Part shown: positions 22,904 through 32,547 of the stretch, piece by piece
How positions within the stretch are numbered: position 1 is the first letter of the stretch
Layout of the letters: the number at the start of each line of letters is the position of its first letter
Source of the DNA: Candidatus Zipacnadum vermilionense
GTDB taxonomy: Bacteria; Armatimonadota; Zipacnadia; Zipacnadales; Zipacnadaceae
NCBI GenBank assembly: GCA_029821755.1
Contig: JALGSV010000037.1
Location: 1 to 34,404 of the forward strand
Direction: 5' to 3'
Length of the DNA stretch: 34,404 nucleotides
Program-made: the position numbers and the translations under genes
The notes under the pieces: generated by a model
The model's database searches: none
The model's input: the letters and a program-made list of their open reading frames with translations, nothing else
Told to the model about the DNA's origin: nothing

Positions 22904-23152
22904 ATGAAGGCCGGAATTCATCCAAAGTACGTCGAAACCAATGTGATTTGCGCCTGTGGCAACACCTTTGTCACCCACTCGACCAAGCCGGAGATCAAGG
23001 TGGAGGTCTGCTCCAACTGCCACCCCTTCTATACGGGGCAGCAGAAGATGATCGACAGTGAGGGACGCGTGGACCGCTTCATCCGCCGCTATGGCCTGCA
23101 GGGACGCTACAAGCGTGCCCAGAAGGCAAAGTCGACGGGCGGGGAGCAGTAG
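22904..23152 (+). CDS. rpmE: Ribosomal protein L31, zinc-binding type
   Basis: An 82-residue large-subunit ribosomal protein. It starts [20 protein letters not shown] and has the zinc-type Cys16, Cys18, Cys36 and Cys39 ([19 protein letters not shown]). [13 protein letters not shown] is the typical end of the core; about 15 basic residues follow. GAGGAGAGG precedes the ATG. It has its own promoter, leader hairpin and terminator, and the following DUF1385 and prfA genes may receive read-through. Confidence 0.97.
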   Translation: MKAGIHPKYVETNVICACGNTFVTHSTKPEIKVEVCSNCHPFYTGQQKMIDSEGRVDRFIRRYGLQGRYKRAQKAKSTGGEQ

Positions 23153-23178
23153 CAACCTGAGACGATTTACCACCGGGG

Positions 23179-23207
23179 AGCCCGGGCCCGAGGGTCCGGG
23201 CTTTCTG
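23179..23207 (+). terminator. Intrinsic terminator after rpmE
   Basis: AGCCCGG (23179-23185) and CCGGGCT (23196-23202) form the stem, with GCCC/GGGT able to pair inside, followed by TTCTGTGT. It lies 27 bp after the rpmE stop. The T run is short, so some read-through into the next gene is likely. Confidence 0.65.
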
Positions 23208-23226
23208 TGTGCGGGGGCTACCAACT

Positions 23227-24357
23227 ATGCCGGAACACGAAGACCAACACTACTACGGCGGTCAAGCCGTCATCGAGGGTGTGATGATGCGCGGCGTGGA
23301 CCGCTACAGCGTGGCAGTGCGACGTGACGATGGGGAGATGGTGACGCTCCAGGAGCCGCTGCGAGGGTTGGCGGTGAAGAAGGGCTGGCACAAGTGGCCG
23401 CTGATCCGCGGCAACTACATGCTAGTAGAGAGTCTGAGCCTGGGCTGGCAGGCGCTGCAGTTCTCGGCGAATGTACTCACCGTGGAGGAGAACGAGAAGG
23501 CGCGCGCCGCGTCACCGGAGCCTGCGGGGGAGGAGGGGCCCGAGCAGCCGGGAGCAGGAGCGGCCCCGGCGGGCGAAGATACCGAGAACAAGACACCGAC
23601 CAAGGAGCACGAGGAGCCGGCGCTGTTGGGGCGGGTGTGGATGGTGCTGACTACCCTCCTGTCGGTGGCGCTGGGAGTGGGGCTGTTCGTGGTGCTGCCG
23701 ACGGCGGTGCCTACTTGGATCTGGGGAGGGCAGACGGCGGGGATTGGGGCGCACAGCCTGCTGCTCAACGTAATCGAGGGCGGCATCCGGCTGCTGGTGA
23801 TCGTGCTGTACATCCTGCTCATCTCGCTGATGAAGTACGTGCGGCGGGTGTTCCAGTACCACGGGGCGGAGCACACCACCATCAACTGCTACGAGGCGGG
23901 CGAGCCGGTGACGGTGGACAACTGCGTGCGGTTCAGTCCGCTGCACCCGCGCTGCGGGACGACCTTCTTGTTGGTGGTGATCGTGGTCAAGATCATCGCC
24001 GGGTGGTTCTTCGGCTGGCCGGCGCCATGGGTGCGGATCGTGCTGCGGCTGGCGCTGCTGCCGCTGGTGGCAGCGGTGGCCTATGAGATTCTGCGCTGGG
24101 CGGGGCGGCACCGGGACTCGTGGTTCGCGCGGATGCTGGCGGGGCCGGGGTTGCTGCTGCAGATGCTGACCACGCGGCCCCCGGACCGAGAACAGATTGC
24201 CACAGCCATCTATGCGCTGGCCGCGGTGGCGCCGGAGGTGCCGCTGCCGGCAGACTTGCCACCGTCGCGCCGAGTGAATCAGTTCGTGCAGCCAGTGGCA
24301 GAACAGGAGCCAGCTCCCGCGACGGCCGGGGGAGTCGAGACCGATGGACATAGCTGA
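23227..24357 (+). CDS. DUF1385 membrane protein (YqhQ family)
   Basis: A 376-residue protein with the DUF1385 signatures: [15 protein letters not shown] at the front, and [18 protein letters not shown] followed by [17 protein letters not shown]. At least four hydrophobic segments are visible (about 138-160, 175-195, 245-262, 270-290). The conserved His, Glu and Cys could bind a metal; the function of the family is unknown. A Pro/Glu-rich insert at about 87-133 ([17 protein letters not shown]) is unusual. The start ATG has only a weak ribosome site. The end overlaps prfA by 14 bp, the usual position of this family next to prfA, so coupling is likely. Confidence 0.9.
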   Translation: MPEHEDQHYYGGQAVIEGVMMRGVDRYSVAVRRDDGEMVTLQEPLRGLAVKKGWHKWPLIRGNYMLVESLSLGWQALQFSANVLTVEENEKARAASPEPAGEEGPEQPGAGAAPAGEDTENKTPTKEHEEPALLGRVWMVLTTLLSVALGVGLFVVLPTAVPTWIWGGQTAGIGAHSLLLNVIEGGIRLLVIVLYILLISLMKYVRRVFQYHGAEHTTINCYEAGEPVTVDNCVRFSPLHPRCGTTFLLVVIVVKIIAGWFFGWPAPWVRIVLRLALLPLVAAVAYEILRWAGRHRDSWFARMLAGPGLLLQMLTTRPPDREQIATAIYALAAVAPEVPLPADLPPSRRVNQFVQPVAEQEPAPATAGGVETDGHS

Positions 24358-25429
24358 AGCGATGGGAAAACTGGAGGCGGAGATGCGGGAGCTGGAGGGG
24401 TCGCTGGCGGAGCCCAACGCGGCGGCTAACAGCAACCACTTCCGCGACCTGTCCAAGCGCTACGCGGAGATCCAGCCGGTGGTGGGCCTGTACCAAGAGT
24501 ACCGAGCGACCGGGCAGGAGACCATCGAGGCGGAGGCGTTGCTGGACGAGACCGAAGACGGGGAGATGCGGGAGTTCCTCACCACGGAACTAGAAACCGC
24601 ACGGAAGCGGCTGGCCCGGCTGGAGAAGGACATCCTGCTGGCGCTGGTACCGGGAGACCCGATGGCAGGGAAGAACGCCATTGTCGAGATTCGAGCGGGG
24701 ACCGGCGGGGATGAAGCGGCCCTGTTTGCCCGCAATCTGTTTGACATGTACACCCGCCTGGCCGAGCGCCGGGGCTGGAAGTCAGAGGTACTCGACCAGA
24801 GCGAGGCGGAGATGGGTGGCTTACGCGAAGTCATCCTCAAGGTGGCCGGGAAGGGTGTCTACGGGAGCCTGGAGCTGGAGAGCGGGGTGCACCGCGTACA
24901 GCGCGTGCCGGAGACCGAGTCCCAGGGCCGCATCCATACTTCCGCCGCGACCGTGGCGGTGCTGCCGGAGCTAGAAGAGGTGGACCTGACCATTGACCCC
25001 TCGGAACTTAGCATTGAGGCTTTCCGAGCGGGCGGGCCGGGTGGGCAGCACATGCAGAAGAACGAGACGGCTGTGCGCATCACGCACAAGCCCAGCGGTA
25101 TCAGCGTGGTCTGTTCCAGCGAGCGCTCGCAACTGCAGAACCGCGAGAGGGCCATGGGCATCCTGCGGGCGCGGCTGTACGAGCAGCGACGCCTGGAACA
25201 AGAGCGAGAACAGGCCGCCAAGCGCCGCCAGCAGATCAAGAGCGGCGACCGTAGCGAGAAAATCCGCACCTATAACTTCCCCCAGGACCGGCTAACCGAC
25301 CACCGCATCGGCCTGACACTACACAACCTCCCTGCCCTGCTGGGCGGGGAACTAGACGAACTTATCGACGCCTTGCGCGAATACAAAGAGAAGGAGCGAT
25401 TGACCGAAGTGGTGGAGGACGTGGCGTAA
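24344..25429 (+). CDS. prfA: Peptide chain release factor 1
   Basis: A 361-residue class I release factor that ends translation at UAA and UAG. The stop-codon-reading motif is Pro189-Glu190-Thr191 in [19 protein letters not shown]; PxT marks RF1, where RF2 has SPF. The GGQ motif that triggers peptide release is at 233-235 ([19 protein letters not shown]). Length and domains are normal. It overlaps DUF1385 at its start and shares TAATG with prmC, which encodes the enzyme that methylates the GGQ Gln. Since RF1 does not read UGA, it would not act at the in-frame TGA codons seen elsewhere in the window. Confidence 0.97.
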   Translation: MDIAEAMGKLEAEMRELEGSLAEPNAAANSNHFRDLSKRYAEIQPVVGLYQEYRATGQETIEAEALLDETEDGEMREFLTTELETARKRLARLEKDILLALVPGDPMAGKNAIVEIRAGTGGDEAALFARNLFDMYTRLAERRGWKSEVLDQSEAEMGGLREVILKVAGKGVYGSLELESGVHRVQRVPETESQGRIHTSAATVAVLPELEEVDLTIDPSELSIEAFRAGGPGGQHMQKNETAVRITHKPSGISVVCSSERSQLQNRERAMGILRARLYEQRRLEQEREQAAKRRQQIKSGDRSEKIRTYNFPQDRLTDHRIGLTLHNLPALLGGELDELIDALREYKEKERLTEVVEDVA

Positions 25430-26343
25430 TGTCACCGACCTTGCAGCGGATGCTGGCGCACGCTGCGCAGGTTCTGCGCGAGGCGGGCGTGGATTCGCCC
25501 GAAGTGGAGGCGCGCTGGTTGGCGGAGGAGGCCCTGCGGCTGAGCCATGCGGAGGTTCTGGCGCAGCGAGACGAAGTGGTACCCGGGCCGCTGTCCGCGC
25601 AGTTCCAGAGCTTGGTGCAGCGGCGGGCGGCGCGGGAGCCGCTGGCGTACGTGCTGGGTCATGCGGACTTTTGCGGCCGGCGATTCCTGTGCGATCGGCG
25701 AGCGCTAGCACCGCGGCCGGAGACGGAGCTGCTGGTGGAGGCGGCCGGCGCGACGTGCCGGGACATAGAGCCGGGAGCAGTGGTGGTGGACGTGGGGCTG
25801 GGCTCCGGCGTGATCGCCTTGACCCTGGCGCTGGAGCATCCGCATCTGGCAGTCTGGGGAACGGAGATTTCCCCAGCCGCACTGCAACTGGCGCGGGCCA
25901 ACGCTGACTTCCAGCGGGTGGCGGACCGGGTGCGTCTGGAAGAGGGCTCGCTGCTGCAACCCCTGCGCGAGGCCGGTCTCGCGGACGAGGTGGCGGTGGT
26001 GGTGAGCAATCCGCCGTATGTGCGCAGCGGGGACCTGAAGACGCTGCAGCCGGAGGTGCGCAAGTGGGAGCCGCGCCTGGCACTGGACGGCGGGCCGGAG
26101 GGGCTGGACCTGTACCGGGCGCTGCTGGCGGAGTGCGCGGGCCTGCGAGGCCTGCAAACGATCTTCCTGGAAGTGGGCTACGACACCGCCGAGGCGGTGG
26201 TGGCGTTGGCGCACGAGACGTGGCCGACGGGCGAGACGCAGGTTCGTCCCGATCTGGCGGGGATATCCCGAGTGGTCACCATCTGCCCACAGCCGGTAGC
26301 GAGGCGCGAGGCGGAGGCACACGTCGCGGTGGAGGCAAGCTAG
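25429..26343 (+). CDS. prmC: Release-factor glutamine N5-methyltransferase
   Basis: A 304-residue enzyme that methylates the Gln of the GGQ motif in RF1 and RF2, using S-adenosylmethionine. The helical front (1-90) binds the release factor. LAPRPETELLVE, VVVDVGLGSGVIALTLAL (SAM site) and VVSNPPYVRSG (NPPY, 194-197, which holds the target Gln) are all present. The ATG overlaps the TAA of prfA and the stop overlaps the GTG of the next gene. The motif I reads DVGLGSG rather than the usual DxGTGSG, a mild change. Confidence 0.96.
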   Translation: MSPTLQRMLAHAAQVLREAGVDSPEVEARWLAEEALRLSHAEVLAQRDEVVPGPLSAQFQSLVQRRAAREPLAYVLGHADFCGRRFLCDRRALAPRPETELLVEAAGATCRDIEPGAVVVDVGLGSGVIALTLALEHPHLAVWGTEISPAALQLARANADFQRVADRVRLEEGSLLQPLREAGLADEVAVVVSNPPYVRSGDLKTLQPEVRKWEPRLALDGGPEGLDLYRALLAECAGLRGLQTIFLEVGYDTAEAVVALAHETWPTGETQVRPDLAGISRVVTICPQPVARREAEAHVAVEAS

Positions 26344-26984
26344 TGTCCACGCGTCTCCTGCGGCTGGAGGAGACGCCCCCCGAGAAGGCTCTGGCCGCCT
26401 TCGTAGAGACCGCCACGGCCGGAGGACTGCTGGTTTTTCCCACGGATACCGTCTACGGCCTGGGCGCACGCGCGGACCGCGAGGAATCGGTAAGACGGGT
26501 GTACGAGGCCAAGGGGCGACCAGCGGAGTTGGCGCTGCCCATCCTGGTGGGGTCGGTGGAGGGAGCGCGGCGCGTGGGGGCAGAGTGGTCCCCCGCGGCC
26601 CAGGAGCTGGCGCAAGCGTTCTGGCCGGGGCCGCTGACCATCGTGGTGCCCGCACGGGAGGGGCTGTCGCCGCTGGTGACGGCCGGTGGGGCCACAGTGG
26701 GGCTGCGCATGCCGGACTACCCGCCGCTGCTGCAGTGGCTAGCGGCGTGCGACTTTCCGCTGGCAGTAACCAGCGCGAATCGGAGCGGCCGGCCGGCGGC
26801 GGGGCGCGTGAAGGAGTTGCCGGCTAGGCTGCGGGAGGCGGTGGAGCTGATCCTGGACGGAGGCCCCTGTCCCGGCGGCACGCCCTCCTCGATAGTGGAC
26901 GTTACCTCTTCCCCACCTCAGATTCTCCGCGCCGGGCCCCTCGCGGAGCAGGATATCCTGCACACGGTCGCGAAGGTTGAGTAG
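26343..26984 (+). CDS. tsaC: L-threonylcarbamoyladenylate synthase (TsaC/Sua5/YrdC)
   Basis: A 213-residue enzyme of the YrdC fold that makes threonylcarbamoyl-AMP from Thr, bicarbonate and ATP for the t6A modification of tRNA position 37. Signatures: GGLLVFPTDTVYGLGARAD, RVYEAKGRPAELALPILVGS (the KGRP loop), FWPGPLTIVV, GLRMPDYPPLL and PLAVTSANRSG. The Sua5 C-terminal domain is absent. The start is GTG in TAGTG, overlapping the prmC stop, so it is coupled. The prfA-prmC-tsaC order is common in several phyla. Confidence 0.95.
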   Translation: MSTRLLRLEETPPEKALAAFVETATAGGLLVFPTDTVYGLGARADREESVRRVYEAKGRPAELALPILVGSVEGARRVGAEWSPAAQELAQAFWPGPLTIVVPAREGLSPLVTAGGATVGLRMPDYPPLLQWLAACDFPLAVTSANRSGRPAAGRVKELPARLREAVELILDGGPCPGGTPSSIVDVTSSPPQILRAGPLAEQDILHTVAKVE

Positions 26985-27091
26985 GAGGCACGGAGCCTCA
27001 CCCCCTGTCTTCTCTCTGCGCGGCTGCGTCTGGCAAGAGAGAGAGTAGCAGAGCAACCAACCGCACCATCCCATACTCGCGACTTCCACCT

Positions 27092-28147
27092 ATGAAGATC
27101 GGACTCGTGGGACTTCCTGGCAGTGGTAAGAGCACTCTCTTCCGCGCCCTTACGGGCAAGCGGGAGCACCTCGGGCATGCCGGAGATCTGGCCGTGGTAC
27201 CGGTGCCGGATCCTCGGGTGGAGCGGCTGGCGGAGATCTACCAGCCGGCCAAGATCACGCATGCCGAGATCACCTTCCTGGACTTGATGGCCGTACACGG
27301 CGGAGAGGATGGCTCGGCGGAGTCGCTGGAACTGGTCAAGATTGCCGGGGATGCGGAGGCATTCCTGCTGGTGCTGCAGTGCTACGGGGAATTGGACTGG
27401 TCGGGCAATCCGCTGGACCCCGCGGCCGACCTGGAGACAGTGCTGCTGGAGATGGCGCTGGGAGATCTGGAGATAGTGGAGACGCGGCTGAAGCGCATTG
27501 AGAGCCGGGGAAGCAAGAAGGAGATCCACGAGCGCTGGGAAGAGGAGCTGCTGCGCCGCTGTCAGGAGCACCTGTCCCAGGGCGGGGCGGTGCGGGATAT
27601 GGAACTGGCCGCCGATCAGGACAAGCACCTGCGCGGGTTCTCGCTGCTGACGCTCAAGCCGTGGCTGGTCGTGTGCAACGTGGCGGATGACGACCTGGCC
27701 AGCGAACGCGCGGCCAGCGCTCGGCGAGTGTGCGAGGAGCGGTGTCTGCGGTGGATCGCACTGTGCGCCCCGCTGGAGGAGGAGATCGCCCAGCTTCCGC
27801 CCGAGGAGCGGGCGCTTTTCGCCGCGGAGTACGGCCTGGAGGAACCCGCCCGCGACCGGCTCATCCACGCCGCCTACCGGCTGCTCGACGTCATCACTTT
27901 CCTCACCGGCGGTGACCAGGAGGTACACGCTTGGACCTTGACCGCCGGGGCCACCGCGCCCGAGGCGGCGGGCGCCATCCACAGCGACTTGCAGCAGGGC
28001 TTCATCCGCGCTGAGGTCATCCCCTATGCCGTACTGGATGGACTCGGGTCGGAGAAGGCCGTCAAGGAGAAGGGTCTGATGCGGGTGGAGGGGCGGAACT
28101 ACGTCATGCAGGATGGGGATGTGGTGTACGTAAGGTTCAGTCGGTAG
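27092..28147 (+). CDS. ychF: YchF/OLA1-family P-loop nucleotidase
   Basis: A 351-residue protein. The P-loop is G7LPGSGKS14, where the family usually has GLPNVGKS. Switch and partner segments include AEITFLDLMAVHGG, and LVVCNVADDDL stands where G4 (NKxD) is replaced by NxxE in YchF. The C-terminal TGS domain reads FLTGGDQEVHAWTLTAGATA, PEAAGAIHSDLQQGFIRAEV and YVMQDGDVVYVRF. YchF hydrolyses ATP rather than GTP and binds ribosomes; it acts in stress response. The divergent P-loop and the missing N-x-x-E Glu set this copy apart, so nucleotide choice is uncertain. It lies 107 bp after tsaC. Confidence 0.88.
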   Translation: MKIGLVGLPGSGKSTLFRALTGKREHLGHAGDLAVVPVPDPRVERLAEIYQPAKITHAEITFLDLMAVHGGEDGSAESLELVKIAGDAEAFLLVLQCYGELDWSGNPLDPAADLETVLLEMALGDLEIVETRLKRIESRGSKKEIHERWEEELLRRCQEHLSQGGAVRDMELAADQDKHLRGFSLLTLKPWLVVCNVADDDLASERAASARRVCEERCLRWIALCAPLEEEIAQLPPEERALFAAEYGLEEPARDRLIHAAYRLLDVITFLTGGDQEVHAWTLTAGATAPEAAGAIHSDLQQGFIRAEVIPYAVLDGLGSEKAVKEKGLMRVEGRNYVMQDGDVVYVRFSR

Positions 28148-28214
28148 GAGAGACCTTGCATGACCCCACGCTCTCCCCCGCGCCCGCGTAGGAGAGAATG
28201 GAGCGCGCTCAGCT

Positions 28215-29996
28215 ATGCTACAACTCCGTGGAGAAGTCGACGATCGCCGGGCTATGATCTACATGACCGGCGCGTTGTGCACTCAGCCGGTGCAGGTGCT
28301 GCAAAGTGCGCAAGCGCCCCGGGTGATACAGGGGTATCTGAACCGCCTGGTCGCGCGGGAGTCCGAATCGCTGGCGCTGTTCACCGGGCTGGACATTCAG
28401 AACAGCGAGGGCGGGTCCTCGCCGGTGGCCGAGCAATTGGCGCGACTGCTCAGCCTACTGGTAGACATGGCGCCGGCGGACCTGAGGGTCAAGGCGCCAG
28501 ATGTCGCCGGGTTGCTCAAGGACCGGACGGAGCTGGCGGAGTTCGTCGAGGGCCTATACGACTACTGGCGCGGCCTGGAACGGTACCTGATCTTTGAGGG
28601 CGGAGCGGATCAGTCGCGGGACCGGGCCGTGGAGGGGCACATGCCCTTCATTACCAACAACGAGGACCTGACGAACCTGATCCGCGAGGCCTACCGGCGC
28701 ATCGAGCGCCACCTGCGCGGCCACTGGCCCCGCGTCTACCGCCAGGTGCCGGCCGGGGTCAACATGAGCCTGCTGATCGACGAGGTGCACTGGCCCAATC
28801 CGGGCGGGGTCTATGAGGCCCTGCGCGAGATCCGGCAGGTGCGGCTGGCGCTGCTGGTGCTGCCGGTCATCCTCTACCCGCGCCGCAACACCCGGCAGGG
28901 CAAGTTCGTCCGCGTGGCGGAGAACCCCTTGACCGGGGTCCAGTTGGACCCGCAGCAGTGGTTCTGCCTGCCCATCCGCGTGGGGGAGTTGAACTTCCAG
29001 GTCTACTTCAACCGCGAGTTCCTGGGGATGGCGGTGAGCCTGGTCAACCTCTTCGAGCTCTCCGGGCACACCGAGGCGCGCTGCAAGCCCGACGGCATCG
29101 TGGTCTTCGGCCTGCCCGAGGAGCATATGAACGGGGAGCGGACCGTCTTCTACCTGGACGAGCAGGCGGACATCGCGGTCGGGGCGGTGGTCAACTCGGA
29201 GGAAGTGGACTACTTCGGCTACTTCAAGAAGATGATCCTGACGCTACACAACGCCATCATGATGCGGCGGGGGCGGCTGCCGCTGCACGGAGCGATGGTG
29301 CGGCTGCGGTTGCGGCGGGGGCCGGCGGTGAGTCTGGTCATCGTGGGCGACAGCGGAGCGGGCAAGTCGGAGACCATCGACGCCTTCAACTCCCTGGCCG
29401 CCGACTGGATCTCCGACATGACCATCGTCTTCGATGACATGGGGACGCTGGCGCTGGGGGAGGAGCAGAGGATTTGCGGCTATGGGACCGAGATAGGGGC
29501 TTTCGTGCGGCTGGATGATCTCGATCCCAGCTACGCCTTCGGACGGCTGGATCGGAGCATTCTGATGAACCCCCACCGGCAGAACGCGCGGGTAGTGCTG
29601 CCGCTGACCGAGTATGCCGACGTGGTGGCGGGATACCCGGTGGACCTGGTGATGTACGCAAACAACTTCGAGACCGTCAACGAGGAGCGCCCGCCCGTAG
29701 AGTTCTTCCAGACGTCGGAGCAGGCGCTGGAGGTCTTCCGCACGGGTTACCACGCCGCGAAGGGGACGACCGACGAGCAGGGGCTGGTCAAGTCGTACTT
29801 CGCCAATCCTTTCGGCCCGCCACAGATGAAGGACCTCCACGAGTCCCTAGCCAAGCGATACTTCGAGGCGGCCTTCGCGCAGGGGATTCCGGTGGGGCAG
29901 ATTCGCACGCGGCTGGGCATTCCCGGCTGGGAGCGCGAGGGGCCCCGAGCGGCAGCGGAGGCACTGTTTCAGCATCTTCTAGCGACGCGGGGATAG
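28215..29996 (+). CDS. P-loop protein of the HprK/PEP-carboxykinase-like fold
   Basis: A 593-residue protein. The C-terminal half has RLPLHGAMVRLRL then SLVIVGDSGAGKSETIDAFN (Walker A at 378-385) and SDMTIVFDDMG. This is the arrangement of HPr kinase and PEP carboxykinase: a His-containing strand, a P-loop with SGAGKSE, then Asp-rich metal residues. The N-terminal half (1-300) is not recognised and contains FVRVAENPLTGVQLDPQQWF. I recall long, poorly studied proteins of this type (DUF4914 or PEPCK-like) but cannot confirm membership. A kinase or nucleotide-dependent role is likely. The start at 28215 has no strong ribosome site; ATG 28254 is an alternative. It follows ychF by 67 bp. Confidence 0.6.
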   Translation: MLQLRGEVDDRRAMIYMTGALCTQPVQVLQSAQAPRVIQGYLNRLVARESESLALFTGLDIQNSEGGSSPVAEQLARLLSLLVDMAPADLRVKAPDVAGLLKDRTELAEFVEGLYDYWRGLERYLIFEGGADQSRDRAVEGHMPFITNNEDLTNLIREAYRRIERHLRGHWPRVYRQVPAGVNMSLLIDEVHWPNPGGVYEALREIRQVRLALLVLPVILYPRRNTRQGKFVRVAENPLTGVQLDPQQWFCLPIRVGELNFQVYFNREFLGMAVSLVNLFELSGHTEARCKPDGIVVFGLPEEHMNGERTVFYLDEQADIAVGAVVNSEEVDYFGYFKKMILTLHNAIMMRRGRLPLHGAMVRLRLRRGPAVSLVIVGDSGAGKSETIDAFNSLAADWISDMTIVFDDMGTLALGEEQRICGYGTEIGAFVRLDDLDPSYAFGRLDRSILMNPHRQNARVVLPLTEYADVVAGYPVDLVMYANNFETVNEERPPVEFFQTSEQALEVFRTGYHAAKGTTDEQGLVKSYFANPFGPPQMKDLHESLAKRYFEAAFAQGIPVGQIRTRLGIPGWEREGPRAAAEALFQHLLATRG

Positions 29997-30105
29997 GTGC
30001 GCGGGAGCGGATTTCGCGTTTCTCTGACCTCAAGCAGGAACCCTTTCTCTTCCCGGCGAAGGGCGCGCTATAGTACTAAGTAGCGCCGTCTGGGAGGGCC
30101 CCCCT

Positions 30106-30714
30106 GTGCCGCGTCGCGGCTTCACCTTGATCGAGCTACTCGTGGTTATCGCGATTATCATCATTCTCGCAGGTCTCCTGCTCCCGGTCTTTGAGCAGGT
30201 CACCAAGAAGGCCGAGAGCGTTGCGTGCCTCTGCAATATCCGCTCCCTGGTCATGGCTGCTGGCTTGTATGGGGACGACTGGGACGGCTACCTGCCCCCG
30301 GCCCTGGTTAAAGCCTCCCCCGCCGGCTGGTCCACCTGCTGGGATCGCACTCTCGATCCGTATCTGCGCAACAGCGACATGTACGTCTGCATCTCCGACG
30401 GAAAGCCCACGCCCGGGCCCTCCTTCACCTACTCCTACCCGCATAGCTACGGCATCAACCTAGCCCTGACCATGGTCGGCGGTTACCAGGCCTCTTCCCT
30501 GCGTTTCCAGCACCTGCGCGATCCGGCCAGTCTCATTCTCTTCTTCGACCTGAACCAGCCCTACAGCTATGGATGGCAGTCGGACTGGGGGAACGCCGCG
30601 CAGTACGTGGCCGAGCGGCATCTGGGCGGCGCGAACTTTGCCTTTTGTCAGGGGAATGCGAAGTGGCTGCGGCTAGAGGCGACGCTGCAAGGGACCGGCA
30701 TGTGGCAGAACTGA
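30106..30714 (+). CDS. Type IV prepilin-like (type II secretion pseudopilin) protein
   Basis: A 202-residue protein with the prepilin peptidase signal RRGFTLIELLVVIAIIIILA: cleavage would fall between Gly5 and Phe6, with Glu at position 5 of the mature protein. The hydrophobic helix is followed by KKAESVACLCNIRSLVMAAG and a beta-rich C-terminal domain ending FAFCQGNAKWLRLEATLQ. This layout fits the DUF1559-like pseudopilins that are numerous in Planctomycetes and Armatimonadota. The start is GTG with GGGAGG 8 bp upstream. A TATAGT (30069-30074) could be its -10. No secretion genes lie next to it. Confidence 0.88.
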   Translation: MPRRGFTLIELLVVIAIIIILAGLLLPVFEQVTKKAESVACLCNIRSLVMAAGLYGDDWDGYLPPALVKASPAGWSTCWDRTLDPYLRNSDMYVCISDGKPTPGPSFTYSYPHSYGINLALTMVGGYQASSLRFQHLRDPASLILFFDLNQPYSYGWQSDWGNAAQYVAERHLGGANFAFCQGNAKWLRLEATLQGTGMWQN

Positions 30715-30804
30715 CGACGGGGACCGAGGCAGGCGCAACGAGAGGGGAAACGGAGGGGGAGCGGCACTGTCTACTCGCCACTAACCGCTCGCCACTTCCG
30801 TATC

Positions 30805-31803
30805 CTATCCGTTCCTGCCGACGGCGTAGCGCACCAAGGCCTCGAGTTGGGGGCGGGCGGGGAGGTCGGGGAGGGCGGTTAGGGCTTCCTGAGCGTACTG
30901 GTTCATGTGCTCGGTAGCGTAGGCCTGGCCGCCCAAGTAGCGGGCGAGAATGGCGATCTCCGCGGCGAGGTTGTCGTTGTCCTCGCCCTGCCACATCTGG
31001 TCCAAGCGCTCGCGGACGGCCTCGCCGCCCAGGGCAGCGGCAGCCGCGATGACGGGGAGTGTATAGACGCCCGCCGCTAGGTCGTGGCGCACCGGCTTGC
31101 CCATGTCCCCCGACTCGCCGTACAGGTCCAACAGGTCATCTCGGATCTGGAAGGCCATCCCCAGAGCCGCGCCGTAGCGCCGCAGAGCCTCACGGTCGTC
31201 CAGGGGCAAGTCCGCCGCCAACCCGCCCAGGTAGGCGGATACCTCGAACAGCGCCGCGGTCTTGCCGTTGATGATCTGCAGGTACTCCGCCTCCGGCGCC
31301 AGTTGCCCCACCCTCGCCAACTCCTGAACCTCAGCCAAGGTCATGCGCACGACCGTCGCCACCAGCGCCTCCGAGGCGCCCAGTACCTGGGCCGCGCCCA
31401 CTTGCTGGTACGCCGTGGCGGCCAGATAGTCCCCGGCCAGCACCGCGCCGCGCTGGCCCAGGCTGGCGGGCGCCGAGGGCTGGCCCCGCCGCCGCTGGGA
31501 CTCGTCGATGACATCATCGTGGATGAGCGAGGCGACGTGCACCTCCTCCACCGCCGTCGCCAAGGCCACCGCTGCTTGGAGCCCCGAGGGACTATCCCCC
31601 GCGGTCAGCAACAGCACCAACGGCCGCAGGCGCTTGCCCGCACGGAGCAACCCGCCGGTGACGGCGGAGAGCTGTCCCGGCATGGTGTCAGCCAGCGCCG
31701 TCAGTCGCGCCTCCACCTCCGCCAGCGGTCCGGCCACGGTCGCGTGCAAAGCCAGCAAGGCATCCCCAACGCCTGGTGAAGTTGTCTCCGCTACTTGTGG
31801 CAT
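30805..31803 (-). CDS. Polyprenyl diphosphate synthase
   Basis: A 332-residue trans-prenyltransferase. The first Asp-rich motif is DDVID in SLIHDDVIDESQRRRG (about 96-100), the second is DDLLD in FQIRDDLLDLYG (222-226). GGLLRAGKRLRPLV carries the substrate-binding Gly-Lys-Arg. Such enzymes lengthen farnesyl or geranylgeranyl diphosphate with isopentenyl diphosphate to make the side chain of menaquinone or ubiquinone. The start at 31803 has AAGGCG upstream; a start 14 codons earlier is possible. It follows rex by 54 bp on the same strand and would share the respiratory operon, since complex I reduces the quinone. Confidence 0.92.
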   Translation of the reverse strand: MPQVAETTSPGVGDALLALHATVAGPLAEVEARLTALADTMPGQLSAVTGGLLRAGKRLRPLVLLLTAGDSPSGLQAAVALATAVEEVHVASLIHDDVIDESQRRRGQPSAPASLGQRGAVLAGDYLAATAYQQVGAAQVLGASEALVATVVRMTLAEVQELARVGQLAPEAEYLQIINGKTAALFEVSAYLGGLAADLPLDDREALRRYGAALGMAFQIRDDLLDLYGESGDMGKPVRHDLAAGVYTLPVIAAAAALGGEAVRERLDQMWQGEDNDNLAAEIAILARYLGGQAYATEHMNQYAQEALTALPDLPARPQLEALVRYAVGRNG

Positions 31804-31857
31804 ATCGGCTTGCGCCTTAGCAGGCCCAGGCGGGCACATGGGCACGCGCCTGCGAGC

Positions 31858-32538
31858 CTATCCTGTCGAATTGGTTCCGAAGGGTAGCGGTCCCGCAGTC
31901 ATTCCGCACTTAAGTTGGTAGTTGAGAATCTCGAGTTCGCCGCTAACGTCCATCTGGCGGACCTTCACACCGGGCGGCGCTTTCACGTGCACCGGCGCGA
32001 AGCTGAGCAGGCCACGCAGACCGGCCTGGCCGCACTGGTCGGCGGCCTCCTGCGCGCGAGCGGCGGGCACGGCGAGAATCGCCAACTGCACACCGGTTCC
32101 GACGACTGCCGCGGGCAGTTCGTTCGTGTGTCGCACGCGAATGCCCCGCAGGTGATGTCCCACTCGCGCCGGATTGCTGTCGAAGATACCGACCAACTCA
32201 TAGCCCAGCATCTCAAAACCGGCGTATCCGGCCAGGGCGGTGCCGAGAGGGCCGGCCCCAATGATCACCAGCGGCCGCGGCTCACTGGGGCCCAGCGTCC
32301 CCTGCAGCGCGGCCAGCAGGCCCTCCACCTCATACCCGACGCCACGCTGACCGACACAACCGAAGTAGGAGAAGTCCTTGCGCACCAGGGCGGCATCGGT
32401 GCCGGCCTCGTCTCCCAGTCGCTCGGAAGAGACGGTGGTCTCGTGGGCGCGACAAAGCTTCCGCAGCACCACCTGGTAGCGGTGCAGACGGGCGAGGGTA
32501 GGTTCGGGGATCTTGCGACCGTTGCTTGCCGAGCCCAT
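31858..32538 (-). CDS. rex: Redox-sensing transcriptional repressor Rex
   Basis: A 226-residue regulator. A winged-helix front (IPEPTLARLHRYQVVLRKL, VSSERLGDEAGTDAALVRKD) is followed by FSYFGCVGQRGVGYEV, a Rex hallmark. The NAD(H)-binding Rossmann domain has VIIGAGPLGTALAGY, LVGIFDSNP and LAILAVPAARAQEAAD. Rex leaves DNA when the NADH/NAD ratio rises, and so controls respiration genes. The ATG at 32538 has GGAGG 5 bp upstream. The gene lies 9 bp after nuoN, which suggests that it regulates the cluster it belongs to. I found no clear Rex operator in the window; the promoter of the cluster lies outside it. Confidence 0.95.
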   Translation of the reverse strand: MGSASNGRKIPEPTLARLHRYQVVLRKLCRAHETTVSSERLGDEAGTDAALVRKDFSYFGCVGQRGVGYEVEGLLAALQGTLGPSEPRPLVIIGAGPLGTALAGYAGFEMLGYELVGIFDSNPARVGHHLRGIRVRHTNELPAAVVGTGVQLAILAVPAARAQEAADQCGQAGLRGLLSFAPVHVKAPPGVKVRQMDVSGELEILNYQLKCGMTAGPLPFGTNSTG

Positions 32539-32547
32539 AGCCACCTC

